Assembly: GCA_902805475.1 (NCBI GenBank)
Contig: CADCSX010000003.1
Location: 1,426,001-1,490,000, forward strand
Length of the DNA stretch: 64,000 nucleotides
Reading direction: 5' to 3'
Source of the DNA: Entonaema liquescens
Lineage: Eukaryota > Ascomycota > Sordariomycetes > Xylariales > Xylariaceae
In this document: one piece after another, positions 1 through 10,806 of the stretch
Position numbering within the stretch: the first letter of the stretch is position 1
Layout of the letters: the number at the start of each line of letters is the position of its first letter
The notes under the pieces: generated by a model
Database searches by the model: none
What the model saw: only the letters and a program-made list of their open reading frames with translations
Told to the model about the DNA's origin: nothing
Position numbers and translations under genes: made by a program

Positions 1-575
1 CGCTTCATGCTCACGTCTACACGCCGCCCCGTCGCGTCCCGGTATATCGTTTCGGCTTCCCCGCCCTTCTTGGGCCCGCTCTCCCGCTCGTATTCTTCCC
101 GCTCGGCACGCCGCCGCGCTTCGAGTTGCGCGGATACTGTCGCCGCGCTCTGCAGCCCTGCGTGCGTCCCGTCGGACATCATTACCGCAGGCGCGTCCGA
201 TGCGTCGGCGTCGGCGGCTGCGGCGGCGCTCTCGGCTGCCGCGGAGGCGAGGATGGCGTCTGCTTCCCGGGCTGCGTCGGTGTCTTGCGCTTGTGGTTGC
301 GTGTTGTTGCTAGATGTTGATGTGGCGCCGCCGACGGTCTTCCACGCGGACTTCTTCGCGCGCCGGAACTCGGCGCTAGTACCGGCTACTACGGCGGAGC
401 CATTTTCGTCGTCGTTGTCGTCGTCGTGGCCCGCGCGCGCCCAGCCAGATTCGGTCTCGTCGGCGATGATGAGGCCGGAGGAGTCGTCCTTTTGCTTGCG
501 CTTGCGCTTCTTGGAGGGCTTGGGGTCGGCGACGAGGTAGTGGGTTGAGAGGTAGTTGGATAGGTCTGATGGCAT
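1..575 (-). CDS. bud13: Pre-mRNA-splicing factor Bud13/Cwc26, N-terminal part (cut by the left edge)
   Basis: Reading from an ATG at 575 toward position 1 gives 191 codons with no stop. The protein starts MPSDLSNYLSTHYLVA, followed by a lysine/arginine-rich segment, an acidic patch and a long alanine-rich stretch. It ends at the window edge in ETIYRDATGRRVDVSMKR, the conserved Bud13/Cwc26 signature (residues about 172-191). In yeast Bud13 forms the RES complex with Snu17/Ist3 and Pml1, which binds activated spliceosomes in the nucleus and promotes splicing and pre-mRNA retention. The conserved C-terminal half lies outside the window. No intron is visible in this part. The coding strand is GC-rich, unlike the flanking intergenic DNA. 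Confidence 0.93.
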   Translation of the reverse strand, partial: MPSDLSNYLSTHYLVADPKPSKKRKRKQKDDSSGLIIADETESGWARAGHDDDNDDENGSAVVAGTSAEFRRAKKSAWKTVGGATSTSSNNTQPQAQDTDAAREADAILASAAAESAAAAADADASDAPAVMMSDGTHAGLQSAATVSAQLEARRRAEREEYERESGPKKGGEAETIYRDATGRRVDVSMK

Positions 576-1077
576 TGTGACTGTCTGGGTAGGGAGAAGG
601 AAGGGGAAGGAAGGTTGGGAGGAGTGGTTATTGTTATTGTCGTTTTTCTTGGAGGTCGATTATTAGAATCCCATGGAGATAGGGTTATATATTCATGGGA
701 TCCTTTAGGAGTATAAACTCTAGGATAAACGGGGGAAATCCGTCAGGAGTAATGGGATAGTTGTTAAGTTGAGTTGCATTTGTTGATTTGAACAAGGCTG
801 ATGTTGAAGCTTGGGAACTTCTGGATGCTACGATAAGAGATAACGACGTAGAGAGGTTATCTTGGTTAAAGCGATTGCCCCGTTTAACATATATATTGAT
901 TTAATTTGTTATGACTGTATGAAATCATTCTTATCTTATTACATCATGACCTTTTTGGTCAACTGCTTCAACAATTTTTCAGCACTTTTTAAGTTATCAG
1001 TAGGAATTGTTCTCCCATTCACTTGCCATTTATTTTCTCTTTACTTGTATTCCTTTTGACCTTTTCTGACAAGTCCC
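576..1077. other. Intergenic: bud13 promoter side and 3' side of the next gene
   Basis: No credible coding frame in either direction. Both neighbours are on the minus strand, so this stretch should hold the bud13 5' UTR and promoter and the terminator of the small gene at 1078-1548. The part next to bud13 (590-640) is purine-rich on the plus strand, so pyrimidine-rich on the coding strand, as is common in fungal promoters. No specific site can be defended. Confidence 0.5.
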
Positions 1078-1548
1078 CTACTGCTCTCTCACCCCACCAA
1101 GTGGATGGATTCTTGCCGCGTCTACTGCCTCATCATCCAGACCTGTTCTTGGATGCTGTGATTCATTTTCATTGCCCTCTAGCGGTTCGATCTTCGTCTT
1201 ACCAAGCCCCTCATCTGTTCCAACTACCCCTTGACTGTCGGCATGTGGAGCAGTGTGTTGGTGTTGACCTGATGCCGCGATACGTGGTTAATTGACATGA
1301 CTCTATCTACAAGTGTGAAGGGAATCAATCTATTGTACTAACCCTTCCCTCCGAGGGGGTTTATCCGGGATTGATCAATAGTACGGTTGGAGCCTGCCGA
1401 ACCGCGGTCCTCCCCATCGTACGGGGTATTATACTTGACCTCGGACTCAAGAGGCTCAATCTTGGTGCCTGAGATTTGTGCAGTGTTGCCAGTGCTGTTA
1501 AGTGTTAGCTTATATTCGTCAAATTGATACCAAGAGATACTGGTTCAT
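1078..1548 (-). CDS. Small two-repeat hydrophilic protein, unknown function
   Basis: A three-exon gene assembled by eye: exon 1 1548-1541 (only 8 nt), exon 2 1494-1343, exon 3 1268-1078. Introns are 46 and 74 nt with GTATCT/CAG and GTTAGT/CAG borders and a CTAAC or TTAAC branch-like site. The phases agree and give 117 codons including the stop (116 aa). The protein is acidic and hydrophilic, without signal peptide or membrane segment. It carries one unit twice: TKIEPLE near residues 13 and 74, each followed 30-35 residues later by (N/H)PLGG (residues about 49 and 108). I do not recognise the family. Evidence that it is real is the clean splicing, the protein-like composition and the internal duplication. 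The start is less sure because exon 1 codes for under three residues. Confidence 0.6.
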
Positions 1549-2222
1549 TAACAACAGAGCTACTATGGGAGCACCTACGATGGCATTATGTATAGGTGGT
1601 TTTTAAATTCAACTCGGTATGGTATTTTTGGCTCGGTTATATCTAATGAAGTGACTCTTCATCATCATCCGACAGCAGCTCTGGTCGCGAGATCTTTATA
1701 TCAGAGGCTCGCTGGAGCTCATGCTACGAGAGCTGCATTCTTGTGTCATAATAAGGGGGCGATGACGAGGGTATGACTGTCAATCGTAACCACCATCAAT
1801 CAATAACATCATCTCTTCACAACCCCTCTTCTCGATATAACAATTCTAGGAAGGACTTCGCTCTTATTGATACGCGTATTTGCCACCCATATTGCTCTTA
1901 TTAATTAAGCAACATAGGTCACAGGCTGCTTTGGTCGCCTGAAAACTTTTATCAGATTTACTACAAATTTGTACAAACAATCAATGACCATCCTGCTAAA
2001 TCCCCCTTTCAAACTCACCATTATGGAGAGATCGCTTGTTGGTGTCCAAGTACTATAACATTGAAGTCTAAGTGCAGTTTCCTTATGTGATTGTGACAGT
2101 GCAATATTTGACCTACCCAACGCAATAGTAAATAGTGTTCACACAAAGACAGCAAGATACCCAACCTCTAATTGCGAAGAATAGCTACCCCTGCCCCTAA
2201 ATTAAGCAGGTGTGTTTGGCTT
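1549..2222. other. Intergenic, nothing recognised
   Basis: Moderately AT-rich DNA between two minus-strand genes. Open frames here are short with unconvincing composition. It presumably holds the promoter of the small gene and the 3' end of the 2EXR gene. Confidence 0.5.
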
Positions 2223-3560
2223 TCACGGCTCCATTAGTAGTTCTCCCCTCGGCCGAGAAAGATTCTTATTCTTCAGTAAACCTTCCTCGGCGGAACTCCA
2301 TCCTGGCGGGCTTGAATAATGCGCCTCGTTGAACGCTTCCTGATCGTCTTGCCATTGTAAATCAGTTGGCGACATCGGCCTAGGAGGATGTTTTCTTTCC
2401 TCAACTAATCGCTCGTGCTGCCTCCATACATCCTGACGCTTGTTGAATAGTTTCACAGCTACGGCTTCCGTACAGATATGCCCAAAGTCAACTTTGGGTA
2501 CTTTGTAGGGGGCTATGGATTCTTGTTTTATAACCCGATTCATATCAGCCTCGATACGACTTTCAATACGCTTCGCTAGATCATAGAAGTATTGGCCTTT
2601 AGGTCCCTTATAGCTCACCAAGTATTCTGCCTTATAACCCATACAACCGATATAGTCGGTCTGGTAGGGATCTCGAATGACCAATGCGAACAAGGCATCG
2701 ACTTCTTCGATGGGAACAAACCGCCATAATTGGCGGTCATATGGAAGCGAATCTTGCTTGGTATCCGCGTCCGACGACCTTGACGAATTCATGAAGGAGC
2801 GGCCGAAGTCCGATAAGTCCCATTGAACAACATATATCTTCTCAAGCCTAGGGAGTAGCCGAATTGTGCTCAAGGCACTGTCTTCGGCGTCATTCCCAGC
2901 CGTAATTAGAAAGGGCGGTGCATCGATCAAGGCCAGCCTTCGAACTTGCTGTAAGCTCTGAGAATCAAGGCTCCCAGTACCCCATGTACCATGATCGAGT
3001 AGCCCATAGTGGCTCCATACACCCGTCACAAGACATAAAACATCGCGTTCGAAATGAAACCAAGTCCGTGGTCCGTGGTTACGAGACGCGAATGCAAGTT
3101 GATATCCGGCGCTAATTAACACAGCTCGCGACTCTACACATGTGTGCAGTAGCGACGGAATAGGTGCTTCACTATATAAATGATTATTCCGGAGGAGTTC
3201 ATAAGCTACATCGGGATGGTCTCTTAACCAATGAATGGGGATCTCGGGAGTTAACTTGGAGGGTTCCCACGGACGCTGTACTGGACGGGACGTTGTAAAC
3301 CCATAAGACTCCAATCTTCTCTGTAACCGAATATCTTCATATGACAAGATCTTGTCACGCCAGTTCCGGGAAAAATATGCAAGGGACGGATGTAGTTCAA
3401 TCTGCCATAGACTTAGATTCTCGAAACGCTCGAGAAAGTCTTCGACGCTTTCCTGTCGTTGTAGAAGATGGACGATGCGAGGCGGTGTGGCGAGTAGGAA
3501 CACTTCTCGTCGGATTTCAGGCGGAAGAGAAGGGAATAAATGAAAATTGTTAAGGGCCAT
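2223..3560 (-). CDS. 2EXR domain protein
   Basis: Single-exon gene of 445 aa starting at an ATG at 3560. The N-terminus FHLFPSLPPEIRREVFLLA is the hallmark of the fungal 2EXR family: an F-box-like start in which a Phe/Leu-rich segment precedes LPxEIR. It is followed by a region where old transcripts are compared with VESR and YQLAF segments (residues about 140-160), and then FERDVLCL (about 172-180). Members are numerous in filamentous fungi and their biochemical role is unknown; a protein-interaction or ubiquitin-adaptor role is sometimes inferred from the resemblance to F-box proteins. There is no signal peptide or transmembrane segment. The C-terminal 80 residues are charged and proline-rich. 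Length is within the usual family range, with no sign of damage. Confidence 0.85.
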   Translation of the reverse strand: MALNNFHLFPSLPPEIRREVFLLATPPRIVHLLQRQESVEDFLERFENLSLWQIELHPSLAYFSRNWRDKILSYEDIRLQRRLESYGFTTSRPVQRPWEPSKLTPEIPIHWLRDHPDVAYELLRNNHLYSEAPIPSLLHTCVESRAVLISAGYQLAFASRNHGPRTWFHFERDVLCLVTGVWSHYGLLDHGTWGTGSLDSQSLQQVRRLALIDAPPFLITAGNDAEDSALSTIRLLPRLEKIYVVQWDLSDFGRSFMNSSRSSDADTKQDSLPYDRQLWRFVPIEEVDALFALVIRDPYQTDYIGCMGYKAEYLVSYKGPKGQYFYDLAKRIESRIEADMNRVIKQESIAPYKVPKVDFGHICTEAVAVKLFNKRQDVWRQHERLVEERKHPPRPMSPTDLQWQDDQEAFNEAHYSSPPGWSSAEEGLLKNKNLSRPRGELLMEP

Positions 3561-4476
3561 GTTAACTTAGAGGCTTCTGAGCGTATAGCTAATAAACTTA
3601 TCAGTCATCCCAGTGGGTTTTGTCTTCTTTCTCTACTCTTAGTAATGTTGTCTGAGTATGCATTAGAAGAGGTGGGTTACATTGAGAGGAACGACGAGGA
3701 TTCAATACCCCTGGTCGCGCGCATAGGGCACAAGCTCAGCCCCCAAACGGCAGCAAGCTCTCCATACGTAAACTTAACAGAAAGCCCCATTACATACCTA
3801 CTTAGGTATCATTGGAGATATTTACTTAGTTGTTGTTAGGTAGTAAATGAATTACAGTACCCGTAAAACCAGAGTTGAATTAACATTGTGCATACATGTC
3901 GAGTCGACTATTTTACTTGTCTTACCATTAAGTAAGAGGAACTAGAGAATCATAAGTCGCCGTCCTAATATTATCATCGTAAATCAGGTATCTTCGATAT
4001 TTAATTATACGCTTCCTAGGGCACAACGCAGAAGATACCATCTCGCTTCAGAGTTCGTAGGAAAGCTTGGAGATTTTGTGACTTTCGGATATTATTACAA
4101 CCAACATATTTTCTAGGACGCGGTTGGTTTCTTGGCTGGCCTGGGCCCACCGATTCTGGAAGTTAGAACACTCGTCCCAATACTTGAATAAGACAACAAG
4201 CCGGTCTAGAGTTTTTCGAATTCCGTCTCCGACCTCCCGAACGCCGTGCTGCAGATCCGACACTAAGAGAGGATAAGGCCAAGTTCTAGCATTTCCTAAG
4301 ACTAGGTACACCGGGGTCTCTCCAATCCGAACTCCTACCTACTTCATAACTCTCTTATACATAGGTAGATATATACATAAGTATAAAGGTTGCCTAGCTG
4401 CCTCTTCGAGATTTTGGAACTGTGACACTCAACATTTACACTAGGTTAACTCACTTTGCATATGTAAATCTTCACC
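3561..4476. other. Divergent intergenic region
   Basis: This lies between the start of the 2EXR gene (minus) and the start of the CoA-transferase gene (plus), so it should hold both promoters. A minus-strand frame at about 4048-4330 encodes some 90 protein-like residues but has no ATG, splice partner or recognised domain, so I do not call it. AT-rich motifs near 4360-4390 (ATAGGTAGATATATACATA) could include a TATA element, without proof. Confidence 0.4.
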
Positions 4477-6534
4477 ATGGGCTCATTGGATTATTCGGTC
4501 CCTCAAGAGGCTCAAAAGCTCTTTCATGATGGGATTCTTAATAACCCCCTTATGAAAGACCTACCCCAGGAGTTACAATCGTTGAGTCAAGCTGTCCAAT
4601 TTGAAGGATCCACCAAGCCCAATATCCCTATTAACTGGCGATTTGCCGAGAGTATTTCAGCAATAAAGGCTTTCGAAGCAACTATGCTCAATTATCTTAT
4701 TACCAAGAAGTATAACGTTGCGCCCTTCAACGTTAGTATAAACACGTAAGTAATACCTATTATATACCTACGTAGGTAAATAGGAGAGGTACCCAGATAG
4801 TTAAAACCCGCCAACAGGGACCATGCTTCACTTTTTATCATGTCGCCACTCCTCACACGCGTTGTCAAAAACGGAAATCTGGTGCGGATGGACGCGGTTT
4901 CGGAAGAAGTTCCGAAATGGTTTCCTAGCCGTGACTTGCATAGGAGTATGGCTTCTCAGCACAGGATTCTCGCCACAAATATCTATAAGACAAAAGATGG
5001 TCGTTTCTACCACATTCACGGTATGGACTTACTCCTCCCAACGCCGTCTTAATGTTAGTGTGCGGGTTTGCTCACGGCGCAAGTGTTATATAGGCAGCAT
5101 GAACCCCGACCCTACACTCACGGCACTAGGGCTACCACTCAACGGGGAAGAAAACGACACCTACGACTCCGTGGTGCAGCGTATCCAAGGGGTCGTTTCT
5201 CAGCTCGACTCTGCAGAACTAGATGAGCTTATGAACGAGAAGTACCGCCAAGCAGGCACAATCGCATGGACCTCCGACGAGTACTTCGCGAGCGAGCACG
5301 GCCAGGCTGCCGGGAAGATAGGTCTCTACGAAACGACCAAAGACCCCAATTCCGCGCAACCACCGGCGTGGTGGCCCGACAACGCGAGCTACCCGTCTTC
5401 CGCGAAACGGCCGCTTGCCGGCCTTAAGGTCGTTGACCTGGCGCGTGTGATTGCGGGACCGGCGATTACACGGTCGCTTGCGGAGATGGGCGCCAGCGTG
5501 ATGCGCGTCACGTCGCCTAACGTGACTGATCTTTCCGCGCTGCACCAGGATCTCAACTGGGGAAAGTGGAACTGCTTTCTGGACCTGAAAGACGAGGCGG
5601 ATAAGGAGAAGCTTAGGGCGCTGATTCGGGAGGCGGATGTTGTAGTAGACGGCTACCGCCCCGGTGTGATGGAGAAGCTTGGCTTCGGACGCCAGGCTAT
5701 CTTCAATTTAGTCAAGGATCGCGCCCGTGGGATTGTTACTGTTCGGGAGAATTGCTACGGTTGGCATGGTCCCTGGGCCCATCGGAGTGGTTGGCAGCAG
5801 ATTAGTGACGCGGTGAGTAAATCTTGTAAGTCAGATAGTGAGCCGGCATTTATACTTATATTTAAATCGTTTAGTGCTGCGGTGTCTCGATGTCGTATGG
5901 TAGATCCATGGGGAATGATGAAGCAGTAACACCAGTGTTTCCTAATTCAGATTATTGGTAAGTCAAACGGTGGGTGCCCCCTCTAATAGACGTTATACTT
6001 ATATTTCGTCGTAGCACCGGTCTCTGTGGAAGTACAGCCGTCTTAGAAGCTCTTGTTCGCCGAGCTGAGCATGGGGGTAGTTATGGAGTCGATGTAAGCC
6101 CATTCTTTCACCCTTCTACTTCATCCACCACGGTCTTGCTGCTAACTAGTTCACTCCTCTACCAGGTCGCACTCAACTACTACTCCCAATGGCTAGTCCG
6201 TTCCGTCGGGACTTACGACGAAGAGGTATGGAATGAATTATGGAAAAGGCACAGGTCGCCGATATTCCGTCATTACCATGCAATGCCATACCTACTACCA
6301 GCCATGCTAAAGCTACTAAATCAGTACGATTCCCAGGTGCTTTTTAATCCCGCCTTCTTCCAAGAGCAGGAAGCGAGAAATATAGGGGCTACATTTGTCC
6401 AAGTTAAGCCTGTAGCACAATTTGCCAATGGGGCTGTCAATCTGGGTTACCACATCGGCACGCGTGGGAATGGCGTGGATGAGCCTTTCTGGCCTGATGA
6501 CTTGACGGTTGAAGTTGTCCATGGTAGAAATTGA
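4477..6534 (+). CDS. Family III CoA-transferase (CaiB/BaiF type)
   Basis: Six exons: 4477-4745, 4818-5020, 5094-5812, 5875-5957, 6015-6093, 6166-6534. All introns are GT-AG, phases agree, and the product is 573 aa. The start ATG has a good context (CACCATGGG). Family III signals are the NTDHASLFIMSP segment after exon 1, the core LAGLKVVDLARVIAGPAIT (residues about 265-283) with the following GASVMRVTSP, and LNWGKWNCFLDLKDE. Next come VVVDGYRPGVMEKLG and the C-terminal block with LVRSVGTYDEEVW. Bacterial relatives move CoA between carboxylic acids (formyl-, carnitine-, succinyl-CoA) or act as alpha-methylacyl-CoA racemases. Fungal copies of this bipartite form are mostly uncharacterised. No peroxisomal PTS1 is seen (C-terminus HGRN). 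Substrate cannot be inferred from the neighbours. Confidence 0.88.
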
Positions 6535-6669
6535 GATGTTTGCGTCTGATTTTGGTGCCCCGTAGAAGAGTACAGGAGAACTAAAACGCGATATCTAAAC
6601 AGCACAAATCTATAGGATACCAAGTAGCTATCCACCAACTTTCAGGTATTGGTAGTGTTGGGAGATTAA

Positions 6670-7744
6670 CTAGTAGCGCGATTGACACTCTGAGGTCGCG
6701 ATAACATATTCTCGCCAACGGGGCCCATACTGCTCCTCCCAGATATGGGAAATATCATCTATGACTTCCGCGCTTATATCAGTCCACACTTCTCCTCGAG
6801 TCATCTCGACATGTTTCGAGAGAAGCATGATATCAAAACAATGCCCTGCCCACACTCCCCTCGCCATCTTCTTCCGGCTCAGCGTATATTCGAGATACTC
6901 GGACGCCCAACAGATACGAGATATAAGGACGTGCTCAAAGCCTATGCCTCGGATTCTTGGCCCATGTACGAACTCTGGTTTCGGAGCGATAGCCTTAGAC
7001 CGAACAAACTCTTTGGTCGTTAAGTTTCGTAAGACCCACGGTTGATCCTGTGGGTAGAAGCATTCTGCTTCGAAGTTACGATTTAGTAGCTCCCCATACA
7101 CTAAGCCATAGTCGATTAAACGTTCAAAACACTTATTTTGAAATGTTTCCTTCGTAGTATCCTGCCATATGGGGTCGAGATCTTGGTAGCTAGTACCGAT
7201 GGCGGAACTGCTAAAGTCATATAGCGTTGGCCCTCCCCCCAGTGCAAATTCTACGTCGTCATCAAACCCTTTATCAGGTCTCGTCTCGATCTTTTCTAGA
7301 CAAAACGTCTTAAAATCTAAGAGTGCAGGTGGGTAATCCCCGGGTTCTATATAGTCTCCAACACAGACAAGCTTCTCTCCTGCCCAGGAGCCCAAAGGGG
7401 TGGCATATTTATCGTATATGACTGGAAGCGCGAGGCTCCAGAAATATTTGCTAGTGAGGCCGAGAGCAGCACAATCTACAGCATCTTCAAGTTGGGCAAA
7501 TATAGCCAATTGAATTTCGCAAGGCAAACGCAGAATGCTTGCAGGAGAATGATCCGTATCAGTAGACTGAGAGCCATCGACTTGAGAAGAGAGTTTGCGT
7601 TCATATGACTTGAGTGGCACGGCGAGAAGATACACGAGGTCTTTAAGAGAATCTCCCTCAAACAGTAACCGGCGAAGCGGGCCATATAAAGGCCGGTATT
7701 TCCCTGTAAGAGGGGTACCTAGTTAGGGTGAAGTCTTGGTCCAT
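6670..7744 (-). CDS. F-box protein, start region frameshifted
   Basis: The reading frame that ends at 6670 is open back to about 7720 and encodes an F-box: SILRLPCEIQLAIFAQLED, then CAALGLTSKYFWSLALPVIY. F-box proteins usually bind Skp1 and select targets for SCF ubiquitin ligases. The frame has no ATG before the F-box; the nearest start-like codon is a GTG at 7635. An ATG at 7744 (MDQDFTLTRYP) lies one base out of phase. Removing one C from the CCCC run at 7712-7715 (plus-strand GGGG) joins it to TGKYRPLYGPLRRLLFEG and gives exactly 358 codons. I therefore place the start at 7744 with an apparent single-base insertion. An unseen upstream exon is the alternative. The region after the F-box has no recognised repeats. 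Confidence 0.7.
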
Positions 7745-8853
7745 AATGAATAGACCGTGGTGTTGCCTGGTTTAAGTAAGATAGTAGGCAAAGCCGATAT
7801 TAGGGGGACTCTTACTAAATCCTGGAAAAGGTACATATAACGATCTTATGGAGATTTATGAATATTCGAAAATAGGTACATTATTCCTTAAAGCGCAGCA
7901 TCCTCTGGGTCACTTACTTAGGTACATAGGTACCTAGGTAGGTGTCTATATGTACCTCTTAGATGGGTGTCATCTACATGACCAGGAAAGAGCAAATAGA
8001 ATTCGATATATGTACCTCTTTTCAAACCGCTTTCCTTAGGTACATTTCATACCAGATATCTTCTTTGGGGCCGGATTGTCTACTGCACTTTCCTTATTTG
8101 AGCTGATATCAAGCACCAATCCAAGCATAAAAACACGTGCCTTATGTAATGTTGCACGGACCACAAACTCATACACACACTTTTAGGAATTAGCAATTCT
8201 CTCAAAAATATTCCCTCTTACCATAGTCCTCACATTCCACCTTCACGCAAAAGCTCGTCTTACGCATTTCGCACATCATTCGCAAGTTTTTTGACCGAAG
8301 AATATACAAGTTGCATATATTGGTATTAAAAAGATATCTCATACAACGCATTGCACTCCGCGTACTAAGAGAAACAAGCCAATCTGCCCCTTGTGTCATA
8401 TCGTGCGATAATTTCCACGAACCACTCCATCTGTTTACGAATTCTAACAAAGAACTTGATGTGTTGAACCATCCTTCTGACCATCATATGTCATGGGTAG
8501 AGTGAAGCTCGACACCGCCTACCAGATGTCCAGGTAGGATATGCATGAAACGATGGTTCGTTGCCATCTAAAATGCGCACGCTTGAGCAGCAACGAAGCC
8601 ATATTAAAAGTCTAATGCCACAACTCCTGCGAGGAGAGAAAAGAGAATCATATCGGTCATGTCGAATATTACCAAATAACCTCCCACCGTGCGGTATAAA
8701 AGCGCTGCGCCATACTGCTTGTCCCGAAACGGGGAATAGATGGAATGCAAACCAGGGAGTGAAGAAAACAACGAGCCGTGTCGATAAAAGAATGGACGCA
8801 ATCAGTGCACCACGAACCCGACCATACGATCTAGAAGCAAACTGAGATATGAT
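7745..8853. other. Intergenic with TACCTAGGTA-type palindromes
   Basis: No gene is supported. Around 7912-7945 there is a cluster of the palindromic motif TACCTAGGTA and its half-sites (GGTACATAGGTACCTAGGTA), a motif that recurs elsewhere in the window. Short frames between 8200 and 8845 have no domain and no consistent splicing. The right part is the 3' flank of the minus-strand gene at 8854-9530. Confidence 0.4.
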
Positions 8854-9530
8854 TTACACAAGTTCGAAGCCGTCGTCTTCAATGATATCGGGTTCCTGTG
8901 CCGATGATGCCTGGTTCCTTCGACGGAGATTCTGCCGGGCCTTTCGGCCCTTGAGGGCATCTCCATTGTTGTCGAGTATTTCATACTCCTTTTCTACAAA
9001 CTTTTCCGTCTCCTTTGGATTGGCCTTCACAAATACGTCCAGCGTTAGTGGTTTGCCTGGACTGTCGACCCGATCGAAGCTGTAGAGGACATTATCCGAA
9101 ACGCTAGAACCTCGTCGGGTCTGAGGAGATGGCAAAAGATCATAGAATGACCGCGAGACATTAGATGGGTCGTGTAACTCTTCTAATGCGTCTATTTTGG
9201 CACGCGAGTAACTCGATCGGAGGTCGTAGCGGTCCTTATCGCGCGGCTTGACGATATTCTGGCTTGCTAGACGATTGGAGTGACTGATTTATTAACATCA
9301 GAACCTAGGATACACGATATACGCTTATTGGTTACGACTTACTGGAGCGGTCCTTCGGGCCGAATCTTCTCGCGTTGGCTTTGGCTCCCTGTGATGATTC
9401 TCTCTTCTACACAGCTGTACTTGCACCCAGCCGAAGGCCGAGATCCCCGAGACCACTTTTCTACATGTTGCTTGAAACGCTTCGAATCCTGGGCGAAGCT
9501 TCGGAGGTCTCGGGCCTGGTCGAAAGCCAT
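8854..9530 (-). CDS. Conserved-looking hypothetical protein, 205 aa
   Basis: Two exons: 9530-9343 and 9283-8854, separated by a 59-nt intron with a GTAAGT donor and an AATCAG acceptor; phases match. The product is 205 aa, starting MAFDQARDLRSFAQDSKRF. It is hydrophilic. The middle third has DRYDLRSSYSRAKIDALEEL, which could form a short helix. The C-terminal third has LTLDVFVKANPKETEKFVEK followed by a basic GRKARQNLRRRN stretch (a possible nuclear localisation signal) and an acidic tail IIEDDGFELV. No signal peptide or membrane segment. I do not recognise the family. Good splice sites and even codon use argue that it is a real gene. The 5' flank (9540-10100) is unusually rich in purines on the plus strand, so the leader would be pyrimidine-rich. 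Confidence 0.65.
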
Positions 9531-10550
9531 GATAAAGGATGGTTTAGTTGGAGCGAGTAGGAGAGTCGAAAACGATTGATATATTTTAAGGTTGATTATG
9601 GTGAGATGTAGGCTACCGTCTGGAATAGGCTTGTATCGGAGGAATATGGTTCGATGGGAATGTCAAAAAAAAAAAAAAGGAAGTGAAGTCGGTATCTAAG
9701 GGTCGACGATAGTATCGACGCGAGTGGATTATATATTTAAGGCGAAAGCAATGATGCAGGGACGAAGACTATTTGGCGAACAATGAACGTTGGATGATGG
9801 AAGAACGGTTATCTGTAGGTTCAAGAGCCGGACGGAAATATGGGAAAGAAATGAATGGCTTAGTGCTTTCTGGAAGACAAGAGATTTGGAAGATGATTGA
9901 GTCACGACGGACGGATGATGCTTAGGTAAGATGATGGTAGGTCTTGTGTTTCTTCTTGGTTTCGCTGTTTGCGAGTTGAGGAATTGCTTTGTCTCTATAT
10001 GACGGCACAGTGGTGAAAGAAGCACGGGAGTTGGGAAGGTAAGCAGGTGGGTTACTGTTCAAGTGACGGGAAAGCGTGGCTTATTCGTTTCCTGTGGTAT
10101 ATGGTATCGAAGTCGGGAAAGGCCTGAGCAAGACAAAGACCGGGTGACTCAGATAGGATAAGGGGGCCACGGCCAAAGAGGTACACACCGCGGTAATGAT
10201 GCGATGCTAAGTTGCGATTGCGGGTTAGTCGTTACTGTTATCGTTATCGATACCAACAGACTGCTTCGCCTTGATGGGGACGATGACGCAGCGGTGGAGC
10301 AAGGTATTTCCGCAAGTGCAGGTAGGTAATAGATGGAACTAGGAGTTGGGTTGATGCAGAACCGAAGCACGGATTGCCGAGAGAGAGTTGAGAGTGGTAG
10401 TCTATCGAGAGCAAGAGGGAATAAAAGAGAAGAGTGATTAAACGGAGAGGGAATTATGAAGTTTAATAAGGAGGATACCTTATTGTAGGTACCTTCTCAC
10501 CCGTCTTCTTATCGTGGTCTTTAGTTAGACTTGGCGCGAGGAATGCAATT

Positions 10551-10579
10551 TACAGCGGTACAGCGGTACAGCGGTACAC
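10551..10579. repeat. 8-bp tandem repeat, about 3.6 copies
   Basis: The unit TACAGCGG is repeated head to tail three times and ends with a partial fourth copy. No gene association is apparent. Confidence 0.85.
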
Positions 10580-10746
10580 TAGATAATTGGCTATCTCTAG
10601 GTACTACTTACACGATCATCACCTTTTCTACAATTCCGTACCTTTCTTCTCTATTGACTACGTTTAAAGCCTTGTCCGCTGTTAGATGGCTTCTTTCATG
10701 GGTTAAGTGCGCGTGTGACGATGACGGGCTATGTATGGATCGAACA

Positions 10747-10806
10747 TGTACCTAGGTACCTAGGTAAGACAGCTTCCAGGTTCGATAGGTACCTAGGTAC
10801 ATGTAC
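10747..10806. repeat. Cluster of TACCTAGGTA palindromes
   Basis: Two overlapping copies of TACCTAGGTA are followed about 30 nt later by another and by ACATGTAC palindromes. The same decamer or near copies occur near 4765, 7930, 26112, 34808 and 62706, always outside coding sequence. Confidence 0.6.

Noticed and set aside
7..540. 177-codon open frame on the plus strand
   Set aside because: Antisense shadow of bud13; the opposite strand carries the conserved Bud13 motif.
4048..4330. Minus-strand frame of about 90 codons between the 2EXR and CoA-transferase genes
   Set aside because: Protein-like composition, but no ATG start, no domain and no in-phase splice partner.
9729..10370. Minus-strand open frames upstream of the 205-aa gene
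   Set aside because: Serine/isoleucine-rich translation of pyrimidine-rich leader DNA; no link to the gene by splicing.
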